Source: Calliopum simillimum (lineage: Eukaryota; Arthropoda; Insecta; Diptera; Lauxaniidae). From it: 64,000 bases of DNA. The notes below the pieces were generated by a model that saw nothing but the letters and a program-made list of their open reading frames with translations, had not been told where the DNA came from and made no database searches. Location: the NCBI GenBank assembly GCA_951812925.1, contig OX638368.1:15315187-15379186 (forward strand), read 5' to 3'. Positions 43,985 to 54,670 of this stretch are shown here, one piece after another; positions within the stretch are counted from its first letter, which is position 1; each line of letters begins with the position of its first letter. A program made the position numbers and the translations under genes.

Positions 43985-44560
43985 AGTGAATTCAGACAAG
44001 AAGGCGCTTGTCATAGTCATAAGTGACATGCCATTTGAAAATTCAAAAAGATTAAGTGCTTTGTCCAAAACTGTCCATAATATAAAACTCTTCTTTGTTC
44101 CTTTGTGGAAAATATTGAAATTATTATTGACAGTTTTTGATTATGTGCAGTTTCATAACTTGTTGACAGGTATCAATTGCATCGGCATAACGTTTTATTT
44201 TCATATAATTGTAGGCTAGCTTGAAACCAATATGGGGTTTGATTGACCGCCACAAATCCAAGCACTTTGATAACACTTAGCTGCATCCAAATTCGTTTCA
44301 GTTGCACCAATGCTAACACTGGTCCGACCAGGTTTTGATATTCCTCTTTAGATGCCAAATCGGTAAAATCTTGAAGAGCTGATTCAATTTGAAATTTTTG
44401 TTTTGATGCCAATTGTAAGAAATTATGCAACAACCTAAATGATATGCGTTTTCAAACTCCATCTATAACTTCTTGGCATAAATCCATGGAATTAATTTGC
44501 ATATAAAGGCGAGCGAGTGCTGCTAAAGTTTCAATGTCATTTGGTTGTATATTTAAGAAC
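43985..44560 (-). pseudogene. IFT139/TTC21B C-terminal TPR fragment, decayed
   Basis: Minus-strand frames read TPR pieces in IFT139 order: PNDIETLAALARLYMQINSM, RLLHNFLQLASKQKFQIESA with LQDFTDLASKEEYQNLVGPV, LDAAKCYQSAW, LYENKRYADAIDTCQQVMKL and LDKALNLFEF. Frameshifts, a stop and deletions break it, and most of the gene is missing. The TTC21B match is from memory of the vertebrate protein; another TPR protein is possible. IFT139 is an intraflagellar-transport complex A subunit. Confidence 0.55.
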
Positions 44561-44681
44561 GAAAATTATATTTATTATATTTATTCATCATTAAATTAAT
44601 ATTAAAAGAAAAAAATTTTTATCAAAACTTTTGTTCAATTTGATGTATTTTTCTTCAACTATCCCGTATTTTTTCGTTGTT

Positions 44682-44821
44682 GACGTTTCCACTATCCTGT
44701 ATTTTTCCGATTTTTTCTTTCACTGTCCTGTTATTCTTGTTTGGGAGCAATTAATCTTCGCGTTTTTTTTTGCCTTCCACTATCCTGTATTTTTTGGTTT
44801 TGTCATTCCACTATCCTGTAA
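44682..44821. repeat. Direct repeat unit B (copy of 41262-41407)
   Basis: GTTTCCACTATCCTGTATTT, CTTTCACTGTCCTGTTATTC, TTTGGGAGCAATTAATCTTC and terminal CATTCCACTATCCTGTA repeat unit A, 3.4 kb away in the same orientation. A poly-T and an 8-bp difference separate them. Confidence 0.75.
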
Positions 44822-45309
44822 AAATTGTAAGAGAAAAACAAGAGAGTGTTTAATTAACCGGCGCTCTTTCTTATGTGGAAGCATTTTATGATTTTTTGAC
44901 ACTTCAATTCGCCGCGAACAACTACAAGCGACAAACTGAACAACGTCAAATAAAAAAGGGAAGTCGTGAAAAATGCAGTACGATTAGTTTTTGGGAATTT
45001 AGAACATGGAAAAACCATATTTAATATCAAAAATATTAAATAGAACTTGATAAACAATAAAAAAATAAACATTTAAAGAATTATGCAATTAATTGCAAAT
45101 GAAAATTTCTTTGCAAAAGGTGGCAAAATTGCAAGTGAAAAAAGTGGATGAAGAAGAAGAGTGGAAGAAGTGGACTAAACTACTAAACTTGAATAAAATT
45201 AAACGCGAAAAAAAAACTAAAAAAAGTGAGCGCAGGCAACTATTTAATTTCCATTATACAAATACAAATTTTTGTTTTCCCATTTACTAAAGATTTTTAC
45301 TTAAAATAT

Positions 45310-45475
45310 TTCATTTTACTTAATTTGAGGAGGCACGACCAGGTCGTGAAATTTGGAAATTTGTCGTCGTGGGTGAAACTATTACGGCAACGCTGCGGAG
45401 AAGCACTAAAAAGGCGCAACGCATAGCGTACAAGTTTGGTTTTACCACCACATTTATTTGAAAACCATATAATTG
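45310..45475 (+). other. Candidate 5' UTR exon of Zmynd8
   Basis: A comparatively GC-richer stretch (GGAGGCACGACCAGGTCGTG, GGCAACGCTGCGGAGAAGC) ends CATATAATTG|GTAAGATTTT, a good donor. The Zmynd8 coding exon begins 30 bp after an acceptor at 52768, so an upstream non-coding exon must exist. This is one candidate, unproven. Confidence 0.25.
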
Positions 45476-46019
45476 GTAAGATTTTATAAAATTTTCTTTA
45501 TATTATTATATATTATTTTTAGCAGTAGAATCTTCTTCATATCTTCCAATTGCTAGCATATTGCCTATACGTCTTTTCCCCACTTCTCTATAGTAGTAAC
45601 AAGAGTCGTCTTCATTGCATTTTGTATGGCGGCAGCCTTTTCCCTAGCCGCCTGACTTTGTTGGTATGCGTTTTTTCTTCAGCATTATCATCACCATCGC
45701 CATTGTGGTGTTGTTTTCGATGTCGCCTTTCTCTTCTATCTCCGCTTATTTTGTTATTTATTTCTGCCGATGTCTATACGTAATTCAACATTTAATTCGT
45801 TGCTTTGCTACCACATGCCAAATGCAGGTGAAAAAATCCTAAAAGTGGTCTAACCATGCAGAAGGTTATTTCTTTGGTTTTTTTTTTTTATATAAAGTTC
45901 TTCTGTTGGAACCCATTAATGCGAAGAACTTGAGTATGCCTGTAATGTTTTTTTTTTTGCTTCCTTCCACCTGTCAATGATTAAAGTTGGAAGTTGGACA
46001 AGCTCTTGACATGTTTTCT

Positions 46020-46870
46020 CGAAAGTAAACTTCACTTTGTCCTTCCGTTTATAACGCGGAGAAGGAGGCGTGGGAGATATAGAAAACTATATATTTTCTT
46101 GATCAGCGTCACCTCCTGAGTTGATTTAGCCATGACCGTGTCTCTAGCTGGCTGGTTGGCAGGCTGGCTGGCTGTGCGTGGAAATACATTTTTTGGGAAA
46201 CTAAGCAAGTCAATTCAATGAAATTGGGTACACTGCCTCCGTCGTCAAAGCTAGATTGAAAATGAGCGGAATCGGTCAACAGACACGCCTACCGCCCATA
46301 CAAAAAATATATTCAAAATTCAACTTTAGGATTATTTTTCACGACAACTCAACTAAAATACACATCAATACTAAGAATTATTAGCGCAAGCTCTGAGCAA
46401 AAACTGGGCGGATTTGGACAGGAGGGCGTGGCAACTCCCATATAAGCAAAAGTTTAAAACGCTATATTGAAAGCGGTTTTTGAGATAATCGAACTAAATT
46501 TAACTCAGATATAAAAACTATTAATGCAAAATCTCAACAAAAACTGTGTGAACTTGAACAAGAGGGCGTGGCACCTGAAAGATTTTTTTGAGTTAGTCCA
46601 ACTAAATTTCACTCAAATACTAAGGACTATAAATGCACACTCTGAGCTAAAACTTCGTGGCACCTCCCTTATAAGCAAAAGCTTCAGAAAGCTATATTTA
46701 AAACGTTTTTTGAGATAATTCAACCGAATTTCACTCAGACATTAAAAACTATAAATGCCAGCTCTGAGCAAAAACTGGGTTGAAGGCACCTCCCATATAA
46801 GCAAAATTTTCAAAATACTGCAGTGTAGGGTATTTAATATTTGGCCAGGCCAAAGGTTACACCCTTACTT
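46020..46870 (+). mobile_element. Minisatellite-bearing element, 142-bp family, copy 1
   Basis: CTTCACTTTGTCCTTCCGTT, GATCAGCGTCACCTCCTGAG, a CTGGCTGG microsatellite, then monomers of about 140 bp with GAGGGCGTGGCACC (46427, 46567), ending ACTGCAGTGTAGGGTATTTA and GGCCAGGCCAAAGGTTACAC. It matches 56705-57527 throughout. No ORF. Confidence 0.75.
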
Positions 46871-47189
46871 GTTTTCGTTCATTCTGTGTTACATAGAGTC
46901 GTATTCTGGTTGGGATTAAAAACAAGCGTGATCGGTTAATGTTCACGCCTACTTCCCATATAAGCATTTTAAAACATTGTGAGGTTGGCGTGAAGATTAA
47001 CCGAACACGCCCATTTTTAATCCTAGGCAGCCTAGTCACATTTTCGTTATCTGTACCGAATATCATGCATCTGGCTTAATCCGTTTGGCCGTAATCGTAA
47101 TTTTAACAGAGACGGTCAAGTTTATCAATAGGCCTAGCAGATCTCAACAATCACGGCTGAACATTAATAGTACAATCATTTGGGAGAAT

Positions 47190-49475
47190 AAAATGATGTT
47201 GCCTGGAAAGTTTTGCGGGATTTTTGCAAATGAGTTGTTTTATAGATTTCGATGTGCTCTTTCAGAATTTCAACTTTGCTAACTCGAATCGTGTTCGCTC
47301 ACGCCGCCATATTGGAAAAATTGCGCCCAAAATCAGTTTTTTACAAATATCTCTTTAACAGTTACATTTATAGAAAAATATTGTGTAGCAATATTTTAGC
47401 TTATGAAATTTTCTATAAAAATGACCATATAATTATATTCGTATGACTTATAACTCAGGGGATATCCTAATTCAAAATTTGAAAAAAATTAGTAAATTGT
47501 GCAAGCCTCATATGAATAGGCACAGTGATGTGTTGAGCTTAAAATGACGATAACTCATGAACGGTGAGTCACACGTTTAACCCTTTCAGGACCGTAAGAA
47601 ATTGGGAGCTTATGCAACCATGTTAGCTATTTATAATGGTCTATTGGGCGTCCAGAAAACATATTTTAAAATAAAAATTCAAAAAATTTTAACGGTTTTT
47701 CTGGAATTTTCTGGGACATATGTGTCCATATGGTCGTTAAGGGAGACTTTTTCCCCATACATTTTTATATGGGGAAAATATGCCCTTATTTCAAAGGGTG
47801 ATCACTCGTAAAGTAAGAGTCCAATTGAAAAAATTTTAAGGTATGGTTTAATAGGTAAGATTAGGGCTATTTGATGCCATCAAAAGAATTGAAATAAACC
47901 ATCTCCTGGAACTACACCGAAAGATTGAAAACAGCCCTTTCTCAGCTTCAAGCACGGATATCTCAAAATCCTGAAGTTTATGAGCAATTCTGGCCTCGGA
48001 TTCGAATTCAGTGTCAAAAAGTACGTTACAGTACATATGTCTACTAACAGGTTCATTAAATTTTTTTATTTTGATTGCCTGTGGAATTGGTAAAATTGTT
48101 GTACAAAAGTGAGTTGAAAAGTTACCCTTTACGACCATAGGGACACCGGTGTCCCATTTTGAATTTTATGATTTATCAATATACTTAACTTAAATAATGG
48201 TTCAATTAATGTATAAAACACTAATTTATTTACATGTCAACAATTATTTCACACTAATATTATTAAAAACAATTAAACACCTATAAATTCTGCTGTAAAG
48301 TATAGCAATAGTTCACCACACAACTGTCACATTAGAATGATCATACAAAAATAACGGTGCTTCTGATGGTGTTGCCAGATTTAATAGAGATGAAGGAAGC
48401 GTTTAGGAACTGTTAAATGTCAAAATTACATATATCGGTTTCTTACTTATTTAAATAGAATTTATTTTTATCTTGGGACACATATGTCCCTAGGGTTAAA
48501 GTAAAAATATCTGTTTGTAAGGAATTACTTGCACTACAATCTACATATGGTTTTTTTTTTCAGATGACCTATAATTTGGGAGATATTTTTTAAGCAAACC
48601 TAAAATTTAGAAAGAAACCGTTTTTTTCAAAATAGCTCCGAAACGGTTCGTTCTAGAAAAAAAATTTTTCATGCATTTTGTAGAACGTTCAATTCCCTAT
48701 AAAGATCTCTTCGAAGTGTTTTTTCGTCAGACTTACCCTTCATGAGATATCGCGACTTGAAAATCATTCAAAACTGAACATTGTACTATGCTCCATACTA
48801 TGTTCAATTTTGAATGATTTTCAAGACGCGATATCTCATGAACGGTAAGTCGGACGAAAAAACAGTTCGGAGGAATCCTTATAGGAAATTGAACGTTCTA
48901 CAAAACCCATGAACAATTTTTTTTCTAGTACGAACCGTTTTGGAGCTATTTTGAAAAAACGGTTTTTTCGAAATTTCAGGTTTGTTATAAAAATATCACC
49001 TAAACTATAGGTCATCTGAAAAAAAAACCATTTGTGGATTATAGTGGAAGTAATTTCCTATAAACAGATATTTTTGCTTTAAACGTGTGGCTCACCGTTC
49101 ATGAGTTATCATAATTTTAAGCTCAACACATCACAGCGCCTATTCATAAGCGGCATGCACAATTTACTAATTTTTTTCAAATTTTGAATTAGGATATCTC
49201 CTGAGTTATAAGTCGTACGAAAACAATTGATGGATCATTTTTATAGAAAATTTTATAAGGTAAAATATTGCTCCACAACATTTTTCTCTAAATGTAACCG
49301 TCAAAGAGGTATTTGTAAAAATCTGATTTTGGGCGCCATTTTGCCAATATGGCGGCGCGGGCGAACACGATTCGAGGTAGCAAAGTTGAAATTCTGAAAG
49401 AGCACATCGAAATCTATAAAATAACTCGTTTGCAAAAATCCCGCAAAACTTTCCAGGTAAAACTACCATATGACT
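47190..49475. mobile_element. Foldback element with about 680-bp arms, left arm split by a piggyBac-like insertion
   Basis: The left arm (47190-47580 plus 48500-48793) and right arm (48794-49475) are long inverted repeats meeting near 48793. Examples are TTTGCGGGATTTTTGCAAAT / complement, GCCGCCATATTGG / complement and CATGAACGGTGAGTC / complement. Arms are about 85-90 percent similar by eye. No transposase. Confidence 0.8.
47581..48495. mobile_element. piggyBac-like non-autonomous element (TTAA site)
   Basis: Starts CCCTTTCAGGACCG and ends CATATGTCCCTAGGG, with TTAA at 47577-47580 and 48496-48499. CCCT...AGGG termini at TTAA are the piggyBac signature. Internal GGGACATATGTGTCC and GGGACACCGGTGTCCC palindromes repeat the subterminal motif. 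The intact right arm of the host foldback reads GCTTTAAACGTGTGG at the same place, giving the empty site. No transposase ORF (915 bp). Confidence 0.85.
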
Positions 49476-49479
49476 GTAC

Positions 49480-50152
49480 TATAAAATCTGAAAAAATTTA
49501 ATGAAATTTTTTCTCCACTTTTGGAGACGATTGACGACCATCCTTTATTGAAATATAAAATGAAAAAACAACAGAAATGTCCGATCTTTTCTAACTTATA
49601 AAAGTCGGCTCCAAAGAATGGATCATTTTCATGCAGGAACTCTCCATGTTTAGTTAAATTAATGGAAAGTGAAAGTTTCGTAGTTTGTCTAAATTATGTA
49701 AATTTGATTGACGGTCAACATTAATTAGACTGCTTCAAATATTTGCTTTTGTTTCCTTTTTGCTTTGAAACAGGTGAAATAGTTGAAATGATTTTTATAA
49801 AAAGGTTTATAATAGTTTTGTTCGTGAAGATATCATTTCATTAGTTTTTAAATTTTCAAAGTTTAGGATCATTTTAAAAATTAAGAAGTACTTTTCTAAA
49901 CAGTTTTGCGTAAATCTCCTGAAGGAGAAAACTTAGACAAATGGGACCATTGGAAAGGACATAAAATTTTTCATAGCATGTTCATAATAATTTTTTCGTG
50001 TAGATGCCACTTCGTATGTGCTTTTGTTTTTAAAGTTTAGAATTATTTTAAAAATTAAGAAAAAGATATTTTATAATAAAAAAAACATTCGCCTAGGATT
50101 TTGCTTTCACGAGATAAACGCAAAATAGTTTAGGAAAGTACTTTTAACTCTA
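49480..50152. other. Non-coding, nothing recognised
   Basis: AT-rich DNA between the foldback element and the DD37E element. Two related AAATTAAGAA...TTTTAAAGTTTAGRAT stretches near 49855 and 50030 suggest an old internal duplication. No gene. Confidence 0.4.
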
Positions 50153-50154
50153 TA

Positions 50155-51393
50155 AAGAGTGAGATTGAAAAAATCTTTTTTTTGGGTGTAAAATTTAAAA
50201 ATTTATTTTATCTAGTTATCTTTGAAAAATATGTCAGTTATTATTTTTAATGAGAAAAATTTTGATTTTTGTGAGTTTGATCAAAATAAGTGAAGAAAAA
50301 GAAGAACGTCTTAAAATTGGTCCTACAAAAAATTGGCCAAAGAATTGAAGGTCTGCCGTCAAACTGTTTCCAATGTTATTAAACAGTTTCAGGAGAATTT
50401 GACCATCGACAGGAAACCTTGTTCAGGAAGAAAACAAGGACCACATGACATTGGGAAAGCCAAGAAAATTGAAAGCATATTGAAAAGATCTCCAAACACA
50501 ACTGCTAGAAAAGCTGCCCGGTTAGCCCAGTGCTCTGACTATTTGGTGCTATCAGTTAAAGCCAATGCAGGTTTGAAAACATATAAAGTTCAGAAAGTTC
50601 CCGACAGGAATACTGCAAAAAATTTCGACGCCAAAGGTAGGGCTCGGAAATTAAAATCTAATTTCATACAAAAATATTCATGTTATATAATGGACGACGA
50701 AACGTATATACTGGCAGATTTTACGCAGCTTCCGGGTCAAAATTTGTATGTTGCTGATGCTCGAGGAAATGTCGAAGAACAATTCAGAATCCAAAAGCAG
50801 ACAAAATTTCCTAAAAAATTCCTGGTATGGCAAGCAATATGCAGTTGCGGAAAAAGAAGCAAGTCATTTGTTACAGTGGACTCTATAAACATCGAAATAT
50901 ACATCAAAGAATGTTTGAAAAAAAGACTTCTTCCTTTCATAAGAGAGCACAATGTATCCACATATTTTTGGCCCGATTTGGCATCATGTCACTACGACAA
51001 GAAAGCTCTGGAGTGGTAGCAAGGAATTAACATAGTTTTTGTACCAAGAGAGGCCAATCCTCCAAATTGTCTGGAGCTAAGACCAGTGGAGAGATATTGG
51101 GCTCTTGTGAAAAGAAACTTAAAGAGCTCAAAAAAGGTGTCCCAAAATATCGAAGATTTTAAAAGGAGATGGGCAAACTGTTCCAAAAAGGTGTCTGAAA
51201 CAACTATCAAATCTAATGGAAGGCTTACCAAAAAAGGTCCACGAGTTAATAAATAGTGGTTAGAACTATAAAAGTTATATTTTTCTGTAATTTGTAAAAT
51301 ATTAACAATTAAATACAAAAAAAAAAATCAAAACTCTAAATTTAAAAATAATTGAATTTTATATGTATGTTAAGATTTTTCAATCTCACTCCT
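50155..51393 (+). mobile_element. Tc1/mariner-superfamily DD37E element, nearly intact
   Basis: TIRs carry GAGTGAGATTGAAAAA on the left and its complement on the right, with TA outside (50153-50154 and 51394-51395). It contains a single transposase gene with one premature stop. This is the best-preserved DNA transposon in the window. Confidence 0.8.
50290..51256 (+). pseudogene. DD37E transposase with one in-frame stop
   Basis: Helix-turn-helix (LAKELKVCRQTVSNVIKQF) from about 50330, then catalytic Asp in YIMDDETYILADF, second Asp in YFWPDLASCHYD and Glu in LRPVERYWALVKRNL. There are 37 residues between the last two, counting the TAG at 51017 as one. The frame then continues to a natural stop (GRLTKKGPRVNK) near 51255. 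The N-terminus before 50333 needs a one-base shift. Single lesions suggest recent death. Confidence 0.8.
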
Positions 51394-51395
51394 TA

Positions 51396-52768
51396 AAAAT
51401 TAAAAAGAGGATGCGCCACTAGTAAATATTATTATTATGGGCTCTCCTTGCACCAGAATTTATGTTTTCTATCCTAACAAAAAGGAAGCAAAACAAAATT
51501 TTTTGAGAAGTCTAGTGTACATACAACAGTATCTATTTTTGTTGAAAAAGTCTTATGTACATTAATGGATTTTATCATAAATAAATCTGTGGCAAAAAGG
51601 AAAAACTGCTTAGGCCAATTTTAACAAAAATTGAATTAAGAACACCAACACGTTAAGATGGGGCACTTTGACTTATCTTATTAAAACAAACAATCTCATT
51701 TGGAGTAATAACTTGAGAAGCAAGAGCTTAATACAACTAAGCTATTTTTCCAAAGCAAAAAATAAATATTTTGATACAATTCAAAATGGGTTTTGAAGCC
51801 CAAAACTAGTACTTTCAAATACTATATAGAGATTCATGGTCAGAAACTATCCTACTTGTTATATAACTTCAACTTTTGCACGATTAGTTTGGGGTATCTC
51901 AAAATCTTAACAAGTTAGCGCAATTCTGGTTCAATTTCAATTCGGATTCGGATTCAGCATCAAAAAATACATTTGAAATTACTATTTCTGTTTTTATTTG
52001 TTGGTTTTATTTTTCACATGGCTAAAAAGCCTACATCTTAGCCTTTGAAATGCTTTTTAACTTTTTTCGATCGGTCGGGAAACAAAAAAGTTATAATCAA
52101 AAGTGGATTTGAAATATTTAAATTTTGGGGACACATAGGTTTTTGACAGAAATAATTCCTAGTTTAAAAGTTAAATAAATCGGTAAATTTTTATGCTAGT
52201 AAGATATTTGAAAAAAAAAAAAACTAAAATCTGCAGAAGTACGCCTGCTATAACTTTACCTTGGCATTTTTTTTTGTCCGATGCGTAGTTTTTAAGTTAT
52301 TCGTCAAAAACCTTGGCCTTTTTTACCCCCACAAAGCGGGGTTTGACATCCCGTTTAGCGGTTGCCTTTTTTTTGTGAAGTTACTATAGTCTAATAAACA
52401 ACTGTGCCAAGTTTCAAAGCCCCAGCTGTAAGTTTTTTCTTTTTCCAGTAATATTTGAGCTAATTTTACTGTACTAGTTAGAAAAGTGTTTATTGCTTCG
52501 GCATAAGCTGATTCGTTTCTGGTTTCTCGTGTGTATTGAGTATTCGTAAATATAATGCACACGCATATATATGTACATACATGTAAATAGAATAAGCATT
52601 CATTTGACTACACGATGAGTTTTGTATGAATATATTTTTTTTTTTGTATTTAGTTTTGTTCGCTTTTGTCTAAATGCAGGGTAAAATGTTTTAGCTGGTA
52701 AATTATTTAATTATGTGTTTTTATCTGACTAAACAAAAAAAAAAAAAAAATGTACAATTTCATTATAG
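51396..52768. other. Intergenic DNA upstream of the Zmynd8 coding exon
   Basis: No complete element or gene seen. The last 20 bp (ACAATTTCATTATAG) form the acceptor of the first Zmynd8 coding exon, so part of this stretch is probably a 5' intron. Confidence 0.4.
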
Positions 52769-52798
52769 ATTCCTACGCAAAATATAATTGGGCTCAAA

Positions 52799-54370
52799 AT
52801 GGAAATTGAAATTGTTGAAGCTGGTGGCGGCGATGACAGTCTCGATTCGATACCACGTCCAGAATATGAAACTATTGAAGATGTCGAAGGAGAAGAAGAA
52901 AAACAAAGTGAAATAGCAATACTAAATACAAAGCACGATAAAAACTACAAAGCGACAAATAGGTTGAAGGACATCCATGTGCTACCAAATCTAGTAGAAA
53001 TCAACCACATCAAAAATGTTATTCCTATGGAACACGATTACAATGAATCCGCTGAAAGCGTTAAACAAATCACTGAGGAAGAGGATAAAATGTTAGTAGA
53101 TGAACCAAGTAACATCATTAATACTTCAGATATAGAGAGCACTACAAATACTCCTATACAAACTGTACCGAAAATTCATGTTTCCACATCCATTCCTACG
53201 CAACCAAAACTAGTGCAAGCAAAAACAAATAATAAAGTTGTTCTTGTTCAGTTAGTGGATGAAACATTTCGATCGACGAACAAAAACACATCATTAACAA
53301 GTAATAACGAATTAAACATAAATTCACCAGTTGCAGCATTGATTAGTGAAGAAAAGCCAATACAACAACCGCAGCAGCAACAGCCACGTAGTAGTACTCC
53401 AATGTCTCGTGAATATTTAGCGCTACAAAAGTCTATTACTGATTCCAAAATATTAACAGAATTTGCAACTGACACATCAATGGAAAAAGCACGTAAACGA
53501 AAGACAGCAACTGTTAATATTTTGAGTAAAAACAATACTATTACTATCAATAATGAACCTGATAGTTTTTCAAAATTTCCAATAAATAATGATTCACCAC
53601 CAACCAGGCAGCGTCGCAGAAGTAATAATTCAGTAAAATTTATATGCATTGAAGAACATGTTACTGCGGATAGTCCAGTACCGCAATCAACTGTAGCGCT
53701 ATCTAGAGACTCAAAGGAGATAGAAAATGATCCATACGACACCATCATGAAGCTTGAATCATCTACGGCACCTTTGGAGGAAACACAAAATAATTGCCTG
53801 GATTCTACTTCTTCACACAAACGTTCTGACAAATTACGTAAATCTAGATCAAGCAAGTTTGTACCGCTTAAAGATGAATCAAATCAGTCTGATAGTTCTA
53901 GCACAACGTTAAATCGTCGTTCGCGCAGCCAGAGTGTTAGTCGTAAAGCATCGCCATATTCCGAGTTTTTGCATTCAGCATCACATAAATTAAAAAAGTG
54001 GCCATCTGAGGAGAAGATGTCAAAGCGCACAAATATGCGTTCACAAAATTCAGACTTTGTACAGAAACAAATTGATTTTTTAAATCGAGTTATACACCAG
54101 ACTGATGAGCGTGACGATGATTTTGAAGAGACAGATACCGAGGAGCATCATTCAACGCTAGATTATACAGATATTGATGGAATATCTCATTTGACAGAAA
54201 ATTCAATAAATGAAGACACATTGCCCAAGGAAGCTAGTGTTGTCGGCTTAAGTTTTTCTGAAAGTAGCAGCAAAAAACAACTTGGACATAGAAATTCTTC
54301 AACCAATTTGATTGAAGAAAATCAAACGTTCGAAAAGTATTTGGAAAAAATTTGGTTACCACCGCCAAAG
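52799..54370 (+). CDS. Zmynd8: Zmynd8 coding exon 1 (long disordered N-terminus)
   Basis: Starts MEIEIVEAGGGDDSLDSIPR, with acidic, Gln-rich and basic/Ser-rich tracts (KLRKSRSSKFVPLKDESNQS). It ends WLPPPK|GTTAGT in phase 0. No known domain; it is much longer than the pre-PHD part of the vertebrate protein as I remember it. Confidence 0.8.
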
Positions 54371-54634
54371 GTTAGTCTCTTTTTTTAGATTTTATTACTT
54401 CGCCGGTGCTTACGAAGACTATCTCTTCTTTAAATGCGGACAAGAAAATCCTTTTTTTCAAACTGCGGCGAAAAATGTCTTTTTTGTGCGAATGCGGACA
54501 AGAAAATCACTTTTTATAAAATGCGTAGAAGAAAATCACTTTTACAAAATGCGGCGAAGAAAATCACTTTTTACAAAATGCGGCGAAGAAAATCTATATA
54601 TATATATATGTAGCTTTTTGTGGCGAAGAAAATC

Positions 54635-54670
<36 letters not shown>

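Noticed and set aside
45093..45290. 65-residue Lys/Glu-rich plus-strand frame
   Set aside because: Purine-rich sequence alone explains it. No homology recognised; it may lie in or near a 5' UTR of Zmynd8.
53248..53856. 202-residue minus-strand open frame
   Set aside because: Antisense to Zmynd8 exon 1; no family features.
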